NCBI GenBank assembly: GCA_034509495.1
Contig: CM067512.1
Coordinates: 4,508,699-4,572,698 of the forward strand
Reading direction: 5' to 3'
From: Acestrorhynchus altus
Lineage: Eukaryota > Chordata > Actinopteri > Characiformes > Acestrorhynchidae
DNA: 64,000 nucleotides
In this document: in pieces, positions 23,484 through 35,085 of the stretch
How the letters are laid out: every line of letters begins with the position of its first letter
How positions within the stretch are numbered: the first letter of the stretch is position 1
Program-made: the position numbers and the translations under genes
Notes under the pieces: model-generated
Told to the model about the DNA's origin: nothing
The model's database searches: none
The model's input: only the letters and a program-made list of their open reading frames with translations

Positions 23484-23592
23484 CCTGTCTCTTTGTCTGT
23501 CTCTTTTGTGTGTCAGTCTGTCTGTCTGTCTCTTTGTCTGTCAGTCTGTCTCTGTCTGTCAGTCTGTCTGTCTGTCAGTCTGTCTGTCTGGA
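23484..23592. repeat. CTGT/CTGTCAGT repeat
   Basis: Imperfect tetranucleotide tract of gtctgtctgtcag units. Open frames rich in CLSVCL on either strand here are artefacts of it. Confidence 0.85.
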
Positions 23593-23768
23593 AGGCTGGC
23601 TGGGTTGGTTTTGAATTGTTTGATTTTGCCTGATTGTGATTGGTGAGTGCCGTGACAGTGCGCTCCGCAGGGCTGCTGTTTTCTCTCCTGACTCATGATC
23701 TGTTCGAGGCTTTTAGCAGCGCTGTCAGGGATTCTGCTGTCACTTAGCCTGATTTGTTTACTTCGCAG

Positions 23769-23889
23769 GATTTCGGGGATGATGGAAGTCTGTACATCAC
23801 CAAGGTGACCACCACTCACATGGGCAACTACACCTGCCATGCAGATGGCTATGAGCAGCTTTACCAGACACACACCCTGCAGGTTAATG
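23769..23889 (+). CDS. fstl5: fstl5 exon: second half of Ig-like domain 1
   Basis: The acceptor is cttcgcag and the donor ATG|GTAGGT. The frame enters in phase 0 and reads DFGDDGSLYITKVTTTHMGN, then YTCHADGYEQLYQ and ends LQVN, with one base of the next codon. It supplies the E, F and G strands of Ig domain 1. The F-strand cysteine (NYTCHADG) pairs with the one in the exon at 13180, and NYT is a possible N-glycosylation site. The 121-nt length, phase 0 to phase 1, splices cleanly to 26353 to give VNVPPVIRV. The sequence is very close to vertebrate FSTL5, and FSTL4 is also similar here. Confidence 0.96.
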
Positions 23890-25099
23890 GTAGGTGATAC
23901 AAATGCTCACATCTAACCTGTAAAAACACCCTCATTGGTTCTTTCACTGAAAAGTCTAGTTATTTTTTTTTTTTTATTAAACACAAATGAAACAATTTTT
24001 AATGTCACATGACTTGCCATGTCCCCAGGAAGCTAAAATTGTAGCCAGATCTCGAAATTCATGTTCATTGCCACCCACTGCATTGTTGACTGTGGGTGGT
24101 AATGCCTTTTCTGGTGCCTTGAAATGCTCGGAGAATTTTGGAAATGAAATGTCCGATCTAGCCACTATCACACCTTGCTCAGACTCCAATTTGCCAACCC
24201 ATGTTAATATTCACTCCCCATCACATATGATGCTCTCGACACTAGGAGGATGTAGATAATTGCATGCTTCCTCCTCTGAAACGAGACGCACAAAATCTGC
24301 CAAAACTGCGTGAATACAGTCTAAATTACATTTATTTGAGGAATGCCAAGGTGTGCCATGGTGTCACAGCAAAGGATGCTGAGATGTGTGCAGAAGATTG
24401 ATTAAGTCACTCTGAAAGTGATAGTACATTAAAGGATGTGACAATTACAACACTTTGAAAAGATGAACAACCTGAATCTCAGAAACTGCTGAAGAGAAAC
24501 ATTCACGGAGAACCGAATCGTGTTTTACGTCCACTGTGGTGGTCGGGAACACTGGCCGGCATGCTGCCAGCTCCCAGTACATTTGAGATGCCGTGTTATT
24601 AATGACCTTAACGTTCATGCCATTCAAAGTGGGCTTAATGATAAGATCATATTTTAATTGGCTGAAAAACAACTTAGCTGGCCTCGGGAGCTGTTGTCAG
24701 GCCATTGATTTCTGGATGAAGGGAAGGAAAAGTTAATTAGCATGACACATGTTGGCCCTTTTGTGCAGGCAGCCAGGGTCTCCCGCCAGCATCTTGCTAA
24801 ATTATGCACCATGACAACCAGGAGCCATGGCATATTTTGTGAGCTGCTCGTTTTCTGTTTCACTGCTGGGCAGCAGAGGCTGCTGCTCTGTTGAGGAGCT
24901 GATGTATGTAACATGTGCCCGAGTTGTCTACATCTAGCCTCGAAGCAGTCACTTAAACCCCATGCAGGGCGACGGCTTTTGAGCTGTCGTTTTGTGTAAT
25001 GCATGGCAGCTGGTTAATATCCCACCCGTTTATTACAACTGACTCAATTAGCTTTAGTTCTTTTAATGCAGAAAAGCTGCTTGGTGCTGCCGTGTTTAG

Positions 25100-25182
<83 letters not shown>
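25100..25182. repeat. (CTAT)n microsatellite
   Basis: About 20 perfect CTAT units. Open frames of repeated I-Y-L-S here are artefacts of it. Confidence 0.95.
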
Positions 25183-26263
25183 ATTCTTTTATTCTGTCTA
25201 GCTCTCTCCCTCTCACACACCTATGGGAGACAGGAAGGAAGAACAGATGGTAGAGGATGTACTCACCCCCTACTGTCGCTGTCTAACACACCCACAGCGA
25301 ACAAAAAAGAAAAAAGAAAAAAAATAGAGGAAGCACATGCTCCCCTCCAAATGTCCTCCGTCTAATACATCACTCTGCCACCCTCTCCTCCTGACTGGCC
25401 TCAATTAGAGCTGACAATAATACATCTGTCAACACAGAGCTAGCACTACCCGTCACATTCAATATCACACATCCCGCCTGCTTACACGCATGTCCAGGTT
25501 ACCTCCGTGCCTTTGTGGAGTGACCTGCCAAGCTGCCAAACCTGGCACTCCTCGCGCTGACCTTGACTCTGTGCTAAATCTATCACTGCAAGTCTCAGGT
25601 AGGGCCCTAAAGGTCTGCACCTGAAGAGACGTTCCTAAAGAAAACCCGGAATTTCAACAGAATTCCTGCAATGGTTTCAGTAAGTCCAATTTAAATCAAA
25701 GGGCAGCACACTTTTGTTAACCGTGACTCTGGACTCCTGGTTTTGTGTGTGGAAACATTTCATTAACCGAGGGCCAAGTTCCTGAGATGCTACCTCATCA
25801 TGGCCCCCAACTTCCAAATGACTTTTCTCTCGCGGAAGAGGAGTGGTTCGTATAAAGGGACCCTGTTAAGGGAAGAAAAGATGATTAATTGTTCTGCATT
25901 TTGCTGCCTCTCTCCCCTGTGAAACCTCTCTTCCTGAAAGAAAGCTCCTGAAATCAATGGTTCTCCGTTTAAAAAAATCAATGGCCCCTCAACAACAGGC
26001 TTCTCCACTATTTATCCAGCTCATTTGCTTGGCCACTGCTGTGCTGGTGAGCACATAGAGCCGATTTGGTGCCACACACAGGATGCTGGAACGCTCTTGC
26101 GTGTCAGCGATACCATGCTCGCGTGTGACTGGAATTCCAAATGAACTTGGCATCCAGTCGCAGAAAGAGGCTTTCGTTCTCCTTTCATGCTCAGCAACCA
26201 GGAGGTCATGAATCCTCATTCATTTCCTCGCAAGCCTCCCATGCTTGCTCACTCATTCATTGA

Positions 26264-26265
<2 letters not shown>

Positions 26266-26327
<62 letters not shown>
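26266..26327 (+). repeat. (CT)31 merging into an exon's pyrimidine tract
   Basis: A 62-nt CT tract in the sense strand. After a short pyrimidine-rich spacer it reaches the cttcctcag acceptor at 26352, giving a near-continuous 87-nt pyrimidine tract. CU-rich tracts bind PTB proteins; an effect on this exon is inferred only. Confidence 0.95.
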
Positions 26328-26331
<4 letters not shown>

Positions 26332-26352
26332 TCTATTTTCTCTCTTCCTCAG

Positions 26353-26514
26353 TTCCACCAGTCATCCGGGTGTATCCCGAGAGCCAGGCGCGGGAACCTG
26401 GGGTCACCGCCAGCTTGAGATGTCACGCTGAGGGTATTCCTGACCCACAACTGTCCTGGCTGAAGAATGGCATGGACATCGCCACCAAACTCTCCAAACA
26501 GCTCACACTGCAAG
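26353..26514 (+). CDS. fstl5: fstl5 exon: first half of Ig-like domain 2
   Basis: The acceptor is cttcctcag and the donor CAAG|GTGAAC. After two bases completing a valine codon the frame reads PPVIRVYPESQAREPGVTAS, then LRCHAEGIPDPQLSWLKNG and ends SKQLTLQ plus one base. Visible Ig features are the B-strand cysteine (SLRCHAEG) and the C-strand tryptophan (LSWLKNG). The VYPESQAREPGV block is a hallmark of FSTL4/FSTL5. The 162-nt exon is phase 1 to phase 1, so it could be skipped in frame, but that would remove half of an Ig fold. The open frame continues about 130 nt past the donor, without resemblance to the family. Confidence 0.96.
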
Positions 26515-27104
26515 GTGAACTAGATATGGGCACGATGGGTTTTTACTACAGCAAGGAAAGCTTAGTCGTAACTCATATAATGAGTGTTAGGATGCTTCGC
26601 ACGGCCATTTTAAAGAAAGTCATCTGCACTGAAACTCTAAGAGCTACTACATAAGTATTGGCAGCATATTTAGGCAGCTCTGGGCAGCTGCAATAAGAGC
26701 TTCATTATTTTCTTTCTTTTTTTTTTTTTTTTGCAGCAGCAGCAGCAGCATTTGCGACCCTACAGAGATAAATGTAAATTGCTCTGTAATGCCGATCCTG
26801 GTAGACATACCTCTATGTTTATGTATCAGCAGCGGTATCAGTATTGAATCCCTGATTTCTCATATCTCTATATCCCTTGCTGGTTTATGGAGAAGACTGT
26901 GTAATTGGCCCCTTTCTCAGCATGAAACCTCATTTTTTCCCCACAAAGTTTGCTTTGACAGTTTTATTATTGTTTATTATTATTGTTTTTTTGTTTTTTT
27001 TTCCTGGAGAACAAACTAAACATTCGAAAAAACGGAGGCCCGAGGCCAGATTTCAAAAAAACTGAATGTTCTAAACAGCCTGATCCTCTAATGAAAACGT
27101 CCAC

Positions 27105-27140
27105 TTTGTTTGTTTGTTTGTTTGTCTGTTTGTTTGTTAG
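27105..27140. repeat. (GTTT)n microsatellite
   Basis: About nine units with one GTCT variant. Confidence 0.85.
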
Positions 27141-27239
27141 TTTGTAGGTTTTTTAATCTTTAAAAATATTCTTTGCTACATTCTGAGGAAATGTGACTTC
27201 CAGCAGTGAGGACTTCTAGCAACCATGATTACCTAAATC

Positions 27240-27309
27240 TACACCTTTACCTAAACTTAACCTACACCCTAACCTTACCATAACTTACACCTGAACCTAA
27301 CCTAAATCT

Positions 27310-27311
<2 letters not shown>
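27240..27311 (-). repeat. Short telomere-like array, CCTAAC orientation
   Basis: About 70 bp of cctaacc, cctacaccc and cctaaacttaacc units: the reverse complement of the material at 20943-22060. Confidence 0.75.
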
Positions 27312-27315
<4 letters not shown>

Positions 27316-27367
<52 letters not shown>

Positions 27368-27380
27368 CGCGTGTGTGTCC
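27316..27380. repeat. (GT)n microsatellite
   Basis: About 32 GT units with GC interruptions at the 3' end. Confidence 0.95.
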
Positions 27381-28596
27381 ATGTGAACAGACCACCACAT
27401 AAGACATATATTAACTAGAGAGGTCACACCCAAATAAACAACCATGAACAAATAATATTCATGTTTATGAGGGACAGAAGACCAGGTTTGTCTCTCGGCC
27501 TTCAGAGGAGCTGAAATGTTCTTCTAGCTGTGGTTGGTTAAATAGGAATGTGGCATTGGAAGTGCGATCACTATAACCTTGTGCTTTTAAAGCTTCTCAA
27601 AAGAGGACTTTTTTGTCATTTGAAAAGTTTCCAGCTTAAGGTGGAGCATCGACACAGACAGAACATCTTATGAAACTGAATATGTCATATCCCGACATGC
27701 TCTTCAAAATGTTATTTAATGGCTCGTTTCCACAATTTCAATCTACACCCAAATGGTTCCGCTGTGCAAGTGCTTTCTGGTGCTATGTTGTGTTGCACAC
27801 AGTCGGATGCGTGTTAAGCCCAAGAACATGTTCTCACTTTAAGAATCCTCCTAGTGGCTCAAAGGTAAGCAAAAACAGTCACGTTGTTGTTCCCGCAACC
27901 CCGAAGACAGTGTTTGGGTGGAGGGGACAACAACTTGGCAACAGCATATTTTGTCCTCCATTATAAACGCTCTTGCTCTCCCATTAAGGCCTCAGCATAC
28001 GTCCTGCGAAACGAAGCTCGCCCGAGTTGCATTAAGACGAAAGCACCTTCGCAAGCTTACAAGTTAACATGCAACCTTGCAAACGGATGCTGTTGCTGCT
28101 CCCAATCTTTGTGTTTTTTATTTTTTGTTTACTTTTAGCAGCAAAAATGCATCTTTGCTCTTAAAAGGCTTTTCTTTTTTCCGATTGTTTATGTGATCTC
28201 TCGGCGACCAACCACACATATTCCCCCTTACGAGAGCTGCTCCTCATAGCTGTCGATGCATGCCTCTTCTCACCAACCAATCAGAGGCTTTGTCATATAG
28301 CACCTTTGTCAGCAGACTGCGCCCAGTTGCCATGGCAAGCGACGCCTCCACACAGTGTCTGAGGTTGTTCATTCTCTCTGCAATTACGTCACGTTGTTTC
28401 CCAAAAGCAGGTGAACATCATCTCCACAAAAAAGTGCGCTGAGGCCTTTAGTGAAACGGAGTTGCTTCACTTCCAGGGTGTAGAGAGTGCTGCAGACGAG
28501 CTGCAGAAGCAGAATATCTTTTCATTGTCACGTCTGCTTCAGTTGTCTGCTTCACTTTCTCCTCATTCACTCACTTTCTTGTCTCCTCTCGAACAG

Positions 28597-28731
28597 CAAA
28601 TGGAAGCGAGGTGCACATCAGCAACGTTCACTTTGAGGACACTGGGGCCTACACCTGCATCGCCCGTAACGAAGCTGGCGTCGACGAGGACATCTCCTCT
28701 CTTTTTGTGGAGGATTCTGCCCGCAAGACAC
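28597..28731 (+). CDS. fstl5: fstl5 exon: second half of Ig-like domain 2
   Basis: The acceptor is ctctcgaacag and the donor ACAC|GTATGT. Two bases complete an alanine codon, then NGSEVHISNVHFEDTGAYTC, then IARNEAGVDEDISSLFVED and SARKT plus one base. It carries the D-x-G-x-Y-x-C motif of the Ig F strand (DTGAYTC), whose cysteine pairs with the one in exon 26353, and an NGS sequon. The SARKT end connects to LANILWREE in the 27-nt exon at 43146. The 135-nt exon is phase 1 to 1. The sequence is nearly identical to vertebrate FSTL5 as I recall it. Confidence 0.96.
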
Positions 28732-29289
28732 GTATGTTTAAGTTATGATGTGCTGCTCAAATTTCCACTATAATGGGGCTTCGCTTTTTTTGCATTCTGC
28801 TGCATTATTGATCGGCCTGTGCATTAATAGTTGATTGCCTTCAAGTGTAATAATAGAACAAGAATTCAAATACGTTTCCATTGATCAAAAATGCCCTTTT
28901 ATGTGGTATGTGGCACAGACTATGATGTAATTGCTGTCAGCTGCTTGATAATGGTCAGAAAATACCAATGCCTCAAACATGAGACAACTGCCTGGACATT
29001 AGGGGCCAGTTTCCCAGATGCTGAATAAGTTTGGACCTTTGTCCAAATGGCACTTCTTATTGGTGAAACCCCTTTGTCACAACAAAATCAAACTAGGCTT
29101 AATTCATGTCCACTGGCATTAAGGGTGACTTATGGTGTTGCTTACAAAAGGCACAGGAGGCACCATTAAATAGCTGCAAGTAGAGCAGATATTGAGAGGC
29201 TTACACTCATGATCAAAGACATAGTTGGACCTAAAAGGAAGTGTTGCAGTGCTGTTTGGACGGAAGACTGAAATGGGTGTTTATTGATC

Positions 29290-29960
29290 TACACATACAG
29301 AAGTAGTGACTTCCAGTGCGGCGTGTCGAGCTTTACACAACATGCCAGACGTCTCCTCATGGAGTTGTAGAGGTTCCTCATGGTGTCCCGTGACCATCCA
29401 TCCCGTGCAGTTCGAGTGTTCTCACTCCTGCAGATTTTGCGGTAGGGGTGGGGTGTTCATTTCATGTCCAATAGCATCCCATTCAATTCAATCGGGGATA
29501 GATCTGCAGCTGCTGTAATCGCCCACTCACAGATTCCTTGGTCGTCTCCATTAAGACAAAAGTGGGACTTGTCACTGAAGACGTCATTCCGAGTGACTCC
29601 CTGACAGTCATGTAGAACACCATTGACTTGGTGTTAAGGGCAGTCGTCCTGCATCGTGCAGCTGTCTGCTAATAGTGCTGGCACTGACAGGGTGACTCGT
29701 GGAGGGCGTCAAGATTCACTGAATGTCTGTAATTGTAGCTGTTGGGTCAATCTGTGCGTGTCCGACAATCCGTCAGTTTGTGTCCATCTCTCAGAAGATG
29801 CCTTACAGTGCAACTCTCAAACTCTTCCAACTGCTGGGATTGTTTTCAAACTCTTGTCCGGGACCCACTTTGCTTACAAAGGATGATACCAGCACAACAG
29901 TGTGGGTCAGAATGGAAAGCACCCCAAACAGGACGACCTCATAGAGTCAGTCAGGTACAG
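29290..29960 (-). pseudogene. Tc1/mariner transposase relic (antisense to fstl5)
   Basis: Reading the minus strand, VFSDKSHFCLNGDD (near 29580-29540) matches the block with the second catalytic aspartate. ADLSPIELNGMLLDM (near 29510-29460) matches the third-acidic-residue block (D-L-x-P-I-E). SMRRRLACCVKL (near 29360-29320) matches the C-terminal end. The interval between the second and third blocks is far shorter than in an intact transposase, and stops interrupt the N-terminal part. The element is internally deleted and dead. No terminal inverted repeat was identified. Confidence 0.75.
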
Positions 29961-30125
29961 TGATGAGACCCGTCCTGTCACATGCACAGCCGACTACGAA
30001 GCTTCATTTACATGCCTCGTGATGTCAAACCTACCAGGTTTCTTTCCTGTTCCTTCTACGTGCAGCTATTTGTGAGATGATGAGTGTAATTCTGAACCTC
30101 TCTAACACCACTTTATGATGGGAAG

Positions 30126-30212
30126 TATTGCCAAAAGAATAGGACTCTCTGCAGCAGATAAACATAAACATATTGGCAACATGCCTAAACCAGGTATGGG
30201 CTAGAGATTGTG
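30126..30212 (+). repeat. Dispersed repeat family A, copy 3 (fragment)
   Basis: About 85 bp with gccaaaagaataggactctc, then gcagataaacataaacat and gcctaaaccaggtatgggct. It matches the stretch at the start of the window. Confidence 0.65.
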
Positions 30213-33200
30213 ATGTGTAGACCACTCTGGTGGATATGTTGGTTTCATCTCAGGGTCAGCATTTCCATAAGCAATGGAAACCTTTAGAAACCTACCAGCC
30301 ATCTTATATAACACATCCTTTCATGGAGCATCTCATGGAGCTTCTGCACATCCATACAAGCGTCCAAAGTGGATCTGATCTCTCAACTTACATACTGTTG
30401 TAGCTGCATGGCTCTGAAAGAAGGAAGACCTTCTACACAGGCATCACAGATGCAACTAGAAGGCGGAGGCAGTCGTTTGTTCAGCCTTTTCATGCATAAC
30501 TCATGTTTGTTGACCTTTAAGAACCATCTTTCATACGCAGGCTTACGCCACCATGTTTTACACATACGCATACACGTACCTCTTCTGTTCAATAACAGCA
30601 GCTCCTCCTGGATCTTGCACTTCTCCGAATGCTGATGGCCTGATGGGTAATATAGGTAGCATTAACCTTCGGCAGGTTAAATATCTAGTCTGTCTTGAGA
30701 CGGACATGAAATCCCATGAAGAGATCAATAGGTTATGGTGGTCCCATATGTGATATTTAGGTGGAGGTGCACTTTTGCTTCACTCAGCAGTCGAAGGGCA
30801 TGCCATCTCCTTCCGATTGTCATGTAAGGGATTTGGGAGATGTAGTCCACAGACAGAGTTCAGAAGGTTGGATATTGTAGTTCAAGGGGATGCGAGGGCT
30901 GCGAGAGCGGCCTGGCAGTGCCCTGAACAAACAGAAGGAAGGGTTCCAACATGGGTCAGGCAACTCGAGACGTGGCCTGTGTTTCGCCTGCATGCATAAT
31001 GTATGAGGGAGCGTTTTTTCCCTTTACAGTGCAGTACTGCCCACTCATTTGGAGTCTGCTAATCCTTGCACTTTGATCTCTGCTTTGGTGGGAGAACACC
31101 CCCTCCAGCTGGTCCACAGTAGATTCTTCCTCCCGGCTTTGCTATCATTTAAACTGCAGCCTTCACTGGCGGACATGTTCTTTAACAGCATTTTAGGACC
31201 ACATGCAACATTACATTCACTAACTAAAGAGGATTTTGGAGGAGCCTATCATAGTTAAACCTCAGACATTAGTGTGGTTTGCACTTGATTGATGAAGAGA
31301 ATCATGACCACCACGGCCAGATCTCTCAAAGATCTCTCTGACGCCTTTAGAAAGGAGAACGTGGATGCAGGTGAGTTTGGGGAAGGGGTTTAGAAAGATC
31401 TCGGAACAATTAGAAATCCTCCTTTCCACGGGAAAATAATTTACAAGTGGGGAACGTACAAAACATCTGCCGACAACCGTTACTGTGGACGCAAGGAGAA
31501 AGCTCTGACAGCATCAGCTGAGGCTTCCGTGCACACTGTTCCTCTAACTGCAGAGTGACGCTCATAAGCCCGGGAAAAAAGCCAAGCCTACTTTGAACAA
31601 TTAAATATGTTTTCCTCACATATTCCCTCTACTTTTTAGCCAGACAATGTGGTCTGGGGTATTATGACTGATTTATGTGTCTGTGAACATTAAGCCTGCT
31701 GCTCTAACTTCTAAGCTTCAAATGTGGCCAACTTTATAACTAGTCTTGGGGACACGACGTAACATTTTATGTTATAGCAGATTATAAAAGGCTGGGTTTT
31801 TCACGTTTTCTGAGCTTTCTTTATTTTTATGGTGAATCACACACCAAATGACTCGACGTCATAATCTGAACGGACCCAAACCCACCCCGAAACACATGCC
31901 TGACGTGCCACATGCCAGCAGCTTCCTCCGGTCATTGTTGGTACATTTGCGCTTACTCGTTGAGGCAGAAGTGTTGTATGCAGCTTCGTATGTGAATTTC
32001 CCTTCCATCTTAACTGGTGCTGCACTATTAAACACCTAGCACCAGAATCCGTTGCATCATTTAAGGTGGAATGTCGAATTAGCATTAAAAATAAACTGCT
32101 TGTGCTTCATTGTAGAGGTCAAAAGCATGACTTTTTATTCTCAGTTCTTATTGGCTGTTGACGGGGCTTATTCAGATTGAGTCGATGACCAGCAGTCAAG
32201 TAAAAAATATGGTCCAACTGGTCTGAAGTGCGATCGAGAGTGTGAGCATCTCACACACAACTCGATTCAACTCCGACTGACAATGAAATCTGCAGACTAC
32301 AGCCAACCAGCGTAGATTCCCTCATAGAACCAGGGCTCAAATGTGCAGTAGAACCCCTGCTTATGGGTAGGAGTTTGTAGGATTAGGAGTCTTGCCAAAG
32401 GACTTAAGGTCTTAATGGTGTGTTTACCTGGCCAGGGAACCAAATCCTGTTGTGCCATGGGTAAGGTGCTGTGGCAGTGTGACCCAAAAGGCTTCTTAAT
32501 TCTTCTGTGTCGAATTTATGCTGTAGCCCATATCATACCGTATGTAGGCTAAACCATATGCCATACCCTGCAGTGATGGAGACCAGCCGTGATTGATCTT
32601 CTCCATATTTCTTGCTTCAGGACTACTTTTACATTCAGCTGCATGAACATGGATCACGGATTGTGCCAACATGATGTGAGATAAATGGTTGCAGATGACA
32701 AACCAGATCATCAGATCTACCTGCCTTTCCTCATCCGTGAAAATTCACCCTCCTTCCGCCCGTTGGCTTGGTGCCCAATACAGACCATCTCAGACGTCCT
32801 CTCTCTGTCTTTCATTGCAGAAATGTTTGTAAAATTAGCAACAGCGAATAGCTCCAATTCCAACATATAATCAGCTGGATTTCAGTGCCATTGTTTGTAG
32901 CGTGGCGGCGAAATCGCAGAGCGAAGCAATCGTGCCAGTGCACATCAGCACAGGCCACTTTTGCAGGCTATGGCATAGACTCTGCATTGATTAAACACAG
33001 AAGCATAAACGGCCTTAAGGGTTCTTCAGCATGCATCTCAAAGACAAGCTGTTCAATCTGACAAGATTTACTAAAGCAAAGAATAGTTAAAGCACGGCTT
33101 TACTCTTTAATCTTCAGTATTTGTTTCCATTATGCACAAGCTGCTCTTCTCCAAAACAGCCAGTTGTAAAGTGAAAACAAAGATGATGTGAAAACAAGTT

Positions 33201-33275
33201 CCTTGAGTCCTGATGTAGATTTCAAAAACAGTTTTGTCTAAGAACCATTACTAGAAATGGTATGCTTCAAGCAGT

Positions 33276-33720
33276 GTGTACACCACTGAGCCAAAACATT
33301 AATACCACCTTTTTGGTTCTACAATCACTGTCCTAGTTCTATAATTACAGACTGTAGTCCTTCTAGGTCTGTAAATACTGTGTTATCCTCCTTGTCCATG
33401 TTCTTCAATGGTCAGGAGCCAACATATTTAAGTGGTGGGTCATTCTTAGCTCGGCAGAGACAACTTGCACTGGTATGAGTGGATCAGACAGAGCAGAGCT
33501 ACTGGAGTGTTTAAACACTGTGTCCATCCACTGTCCACCCGAGCAGCACTGCTGTGTCGGATCCAGTGGTACCAGCCAACACACATTAACATCCACCACC
33601 TTGCCAGTGTCACTGCTGGGAATGACCCACCACCCAAAAAATACCTACTCCGTGATGGACCTGTGGGCTCCTGACCATGGAAAAGCAGGGTGAAAGGGGG
33701 TGTATGCAGATAAAGAGACA
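33276..33720. repeat. Dispersed element with internal inverted ends
   Basis: The left edge, gagccaaaacattaatacca, matches the family B terminus. Inside, attacagactgtagtcc near 33343 and gattacagtctgtagttc near 33720 face each other as inverted repeats. Between them are blocks typical of an abundant fish repeat (gtggtgggtcattcttagc, gagcagcactgctgtgt, cactgctgggaatgacc). Open frames of 60-70 codons on both strands are incidental. It is probably a non-autonomous transposon. Confidence 0.55.
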
Positions 33721-34509
33721 GATTACAGTCTGTAGTTCTAATTCTAGAACTACAAAGTTCTCCTATATGATGAGTGGAGCAGATCAGCTGTATATCTCAC
33801 ACATAGCCCTGCTCATATATTCAAAAGAACAGACAAAACGTCATTGCTGCAATTCAGAACACAATAAAACTCAAGGCAGTGAGATGAACAGCAGTAATTC
33901 AATAGCCTCAAACAACAATAATGCAACCCTTCAGTTGGTGGATGAATAATAGGATGCCAAGGCGAGGTATCATCTGGAGAGGAACAAGACAAAAGGAAGA
34001 AATGCAAATGAAGGAATGCCCCAAAAGCTAAAAATACTTTGTATAACAGCCCGGCCTGGGCATTTAAATTATTCTGTGATGTCTCTGCTACTGCTCTTGT
34101 CTCAGGAAGTTCCTAAGTTGGCTAGTCATTTGTCAACCTATCACGGCCCAGATCTGTTGGGTTGTTGTTTATCTGGACCTCGCTGTCGGTCTCAGCCCTG
34201 GCTCTGCTGTCAGGATTATCTCACCCCACACTACAATTTGGTGTTCCACACTGACACACAGAAAAGTACCACCGGCATCATGCTGCCGTAGGTATGCCAA
34301 ATGTGCCCAACTTCACTGTCCACTTTTCCAGCACTATCGTCCTCCACGTATACTCTTTAAAAAGAGGGGTCCCTGGAGGGATTATGAAGAATAATTACTT
34401 TTGGTTGCCTGAAGAACATTTAAATGGCAGAACCATTGTTTCGTGTTTGAAAACTTTCACACGATACAAAGTTCTTCCAATAAGAGCATCATATTCACAA
34501 TTACATCAT

Positions 34510-35085
34510 TCAATAGGCCAAACCTTAACCATAACTTTATCCTACAACGTAATCTACACCTGAACCTGACCTTAATTTACACCATAATCTACATCTAAAC
34601 CTACCCTTAATCTACACCTAAACCTAACCTTAAACTACACCTAAACATAACCTTAAACTACACCTCAATCTCTACCTAAACCTAACCTTAACCAACACCT
34701 TAAATTACACCTAAACCTACCCTTAACCTACACCTTAAACTACATCTATACATAACCTTAACCTACACCTTAATCTATACCTAAACCTAACTTTAAACTA
34801 CACCTTAAATTACACCTAAACCTACCCTTAACCTACACCTTAAACTACATCTAAACATAACCTCAACCTACACCTTAATCTATACCTAAACCTAACTTTA
34901 ACCTACACCTTAAATTACACCTAAACATAACCTTAACCTATACCTTAATGTACACTTAAGCCTAACCTACACCTCAAACTACGCCTAAACATAACCTTAA
35001 CCTACACCTAAATTACACTTAAGCCTAACCTACACCTTAAACTACACCTAAACATAACCTTAACCCTATCGTAACCTACAGCTTA
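34510..35085 (-). repeat. Telomere-like array, CCTAAC/CCTTAA orientation
   Basis: About 575 bp of cctaaacctaaccttaa, ctacacctaaacataacc and related units. On the minus strand it reads as the same GGTTAGG/GGTGTAGG vocabulary as 20943-22060, but more degenerate. In the fstl5 pre-mRNA it would be the C-rich partner of that array. Confidence 0.85.

Larger units (their letters stand above)
13347..23768 (+). other. fstl5: fstl5 intron (10.4 kb) splitting Ig domain 1
   Basis: Phase-0 intron from GTGAGT to ttcgcag. It holds a TG tract that could pair with the CA tract before the exon, a complete MITE (13662-13962), a family A copy, an ACCAGC/GCTGGT-rich block, a candidate 12-nt microexon (18318-18329), a TTA/TAA inverted array, a GA array, the 1.1-kb telomere-like array and CT arrays shortly before the next exon. 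Between about 14460 and 17210 I see A/T-rich, otherwise ordinary sequence. Nothing notable appears in 20160-20940 or 22070-23040, except a non-repetitive, TAAT-containing patch near 22440-22560. Confidence 0.9.
23890..26352 (+). other. fstl5: fstl5 intron between Ig domains 1 and 2
   Basis: Phase-1 intron, GTAGGT to cttcctcag. It contains a CTAT array (25100-25182), a CT array running into the acceptor (26266-26327) and a long balanced stretch (about 24440-25060) with several TTAATTAG and TAAT motifs. That stretch could be conserved regulatory DNA, but only alignment would tell. No second gene is visible. Confidence 0.9.
26515..28596 (+). other. fstl5: fstl5 intron inside Ig domain 2
   Basis: Phase-1 intron, GTGAAC to ctcgaacag. 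Contents are a poly-T plus (GCA)n patch near 26716-26750, TTTG units at 27105-27140, a short CCTAAC-oriented array (27240-27311), and a long GT tract (27316-27380). The stretch 27960-28430 is non-repetitive and relatively GC-balanced, with nothing recognisable. Confidence 0.9.

Noticed and set aside
23434..23646. Plus-strand C-L-S-V-C-L repeat frame
   Set aside because: Translation of a CTGT repeat.
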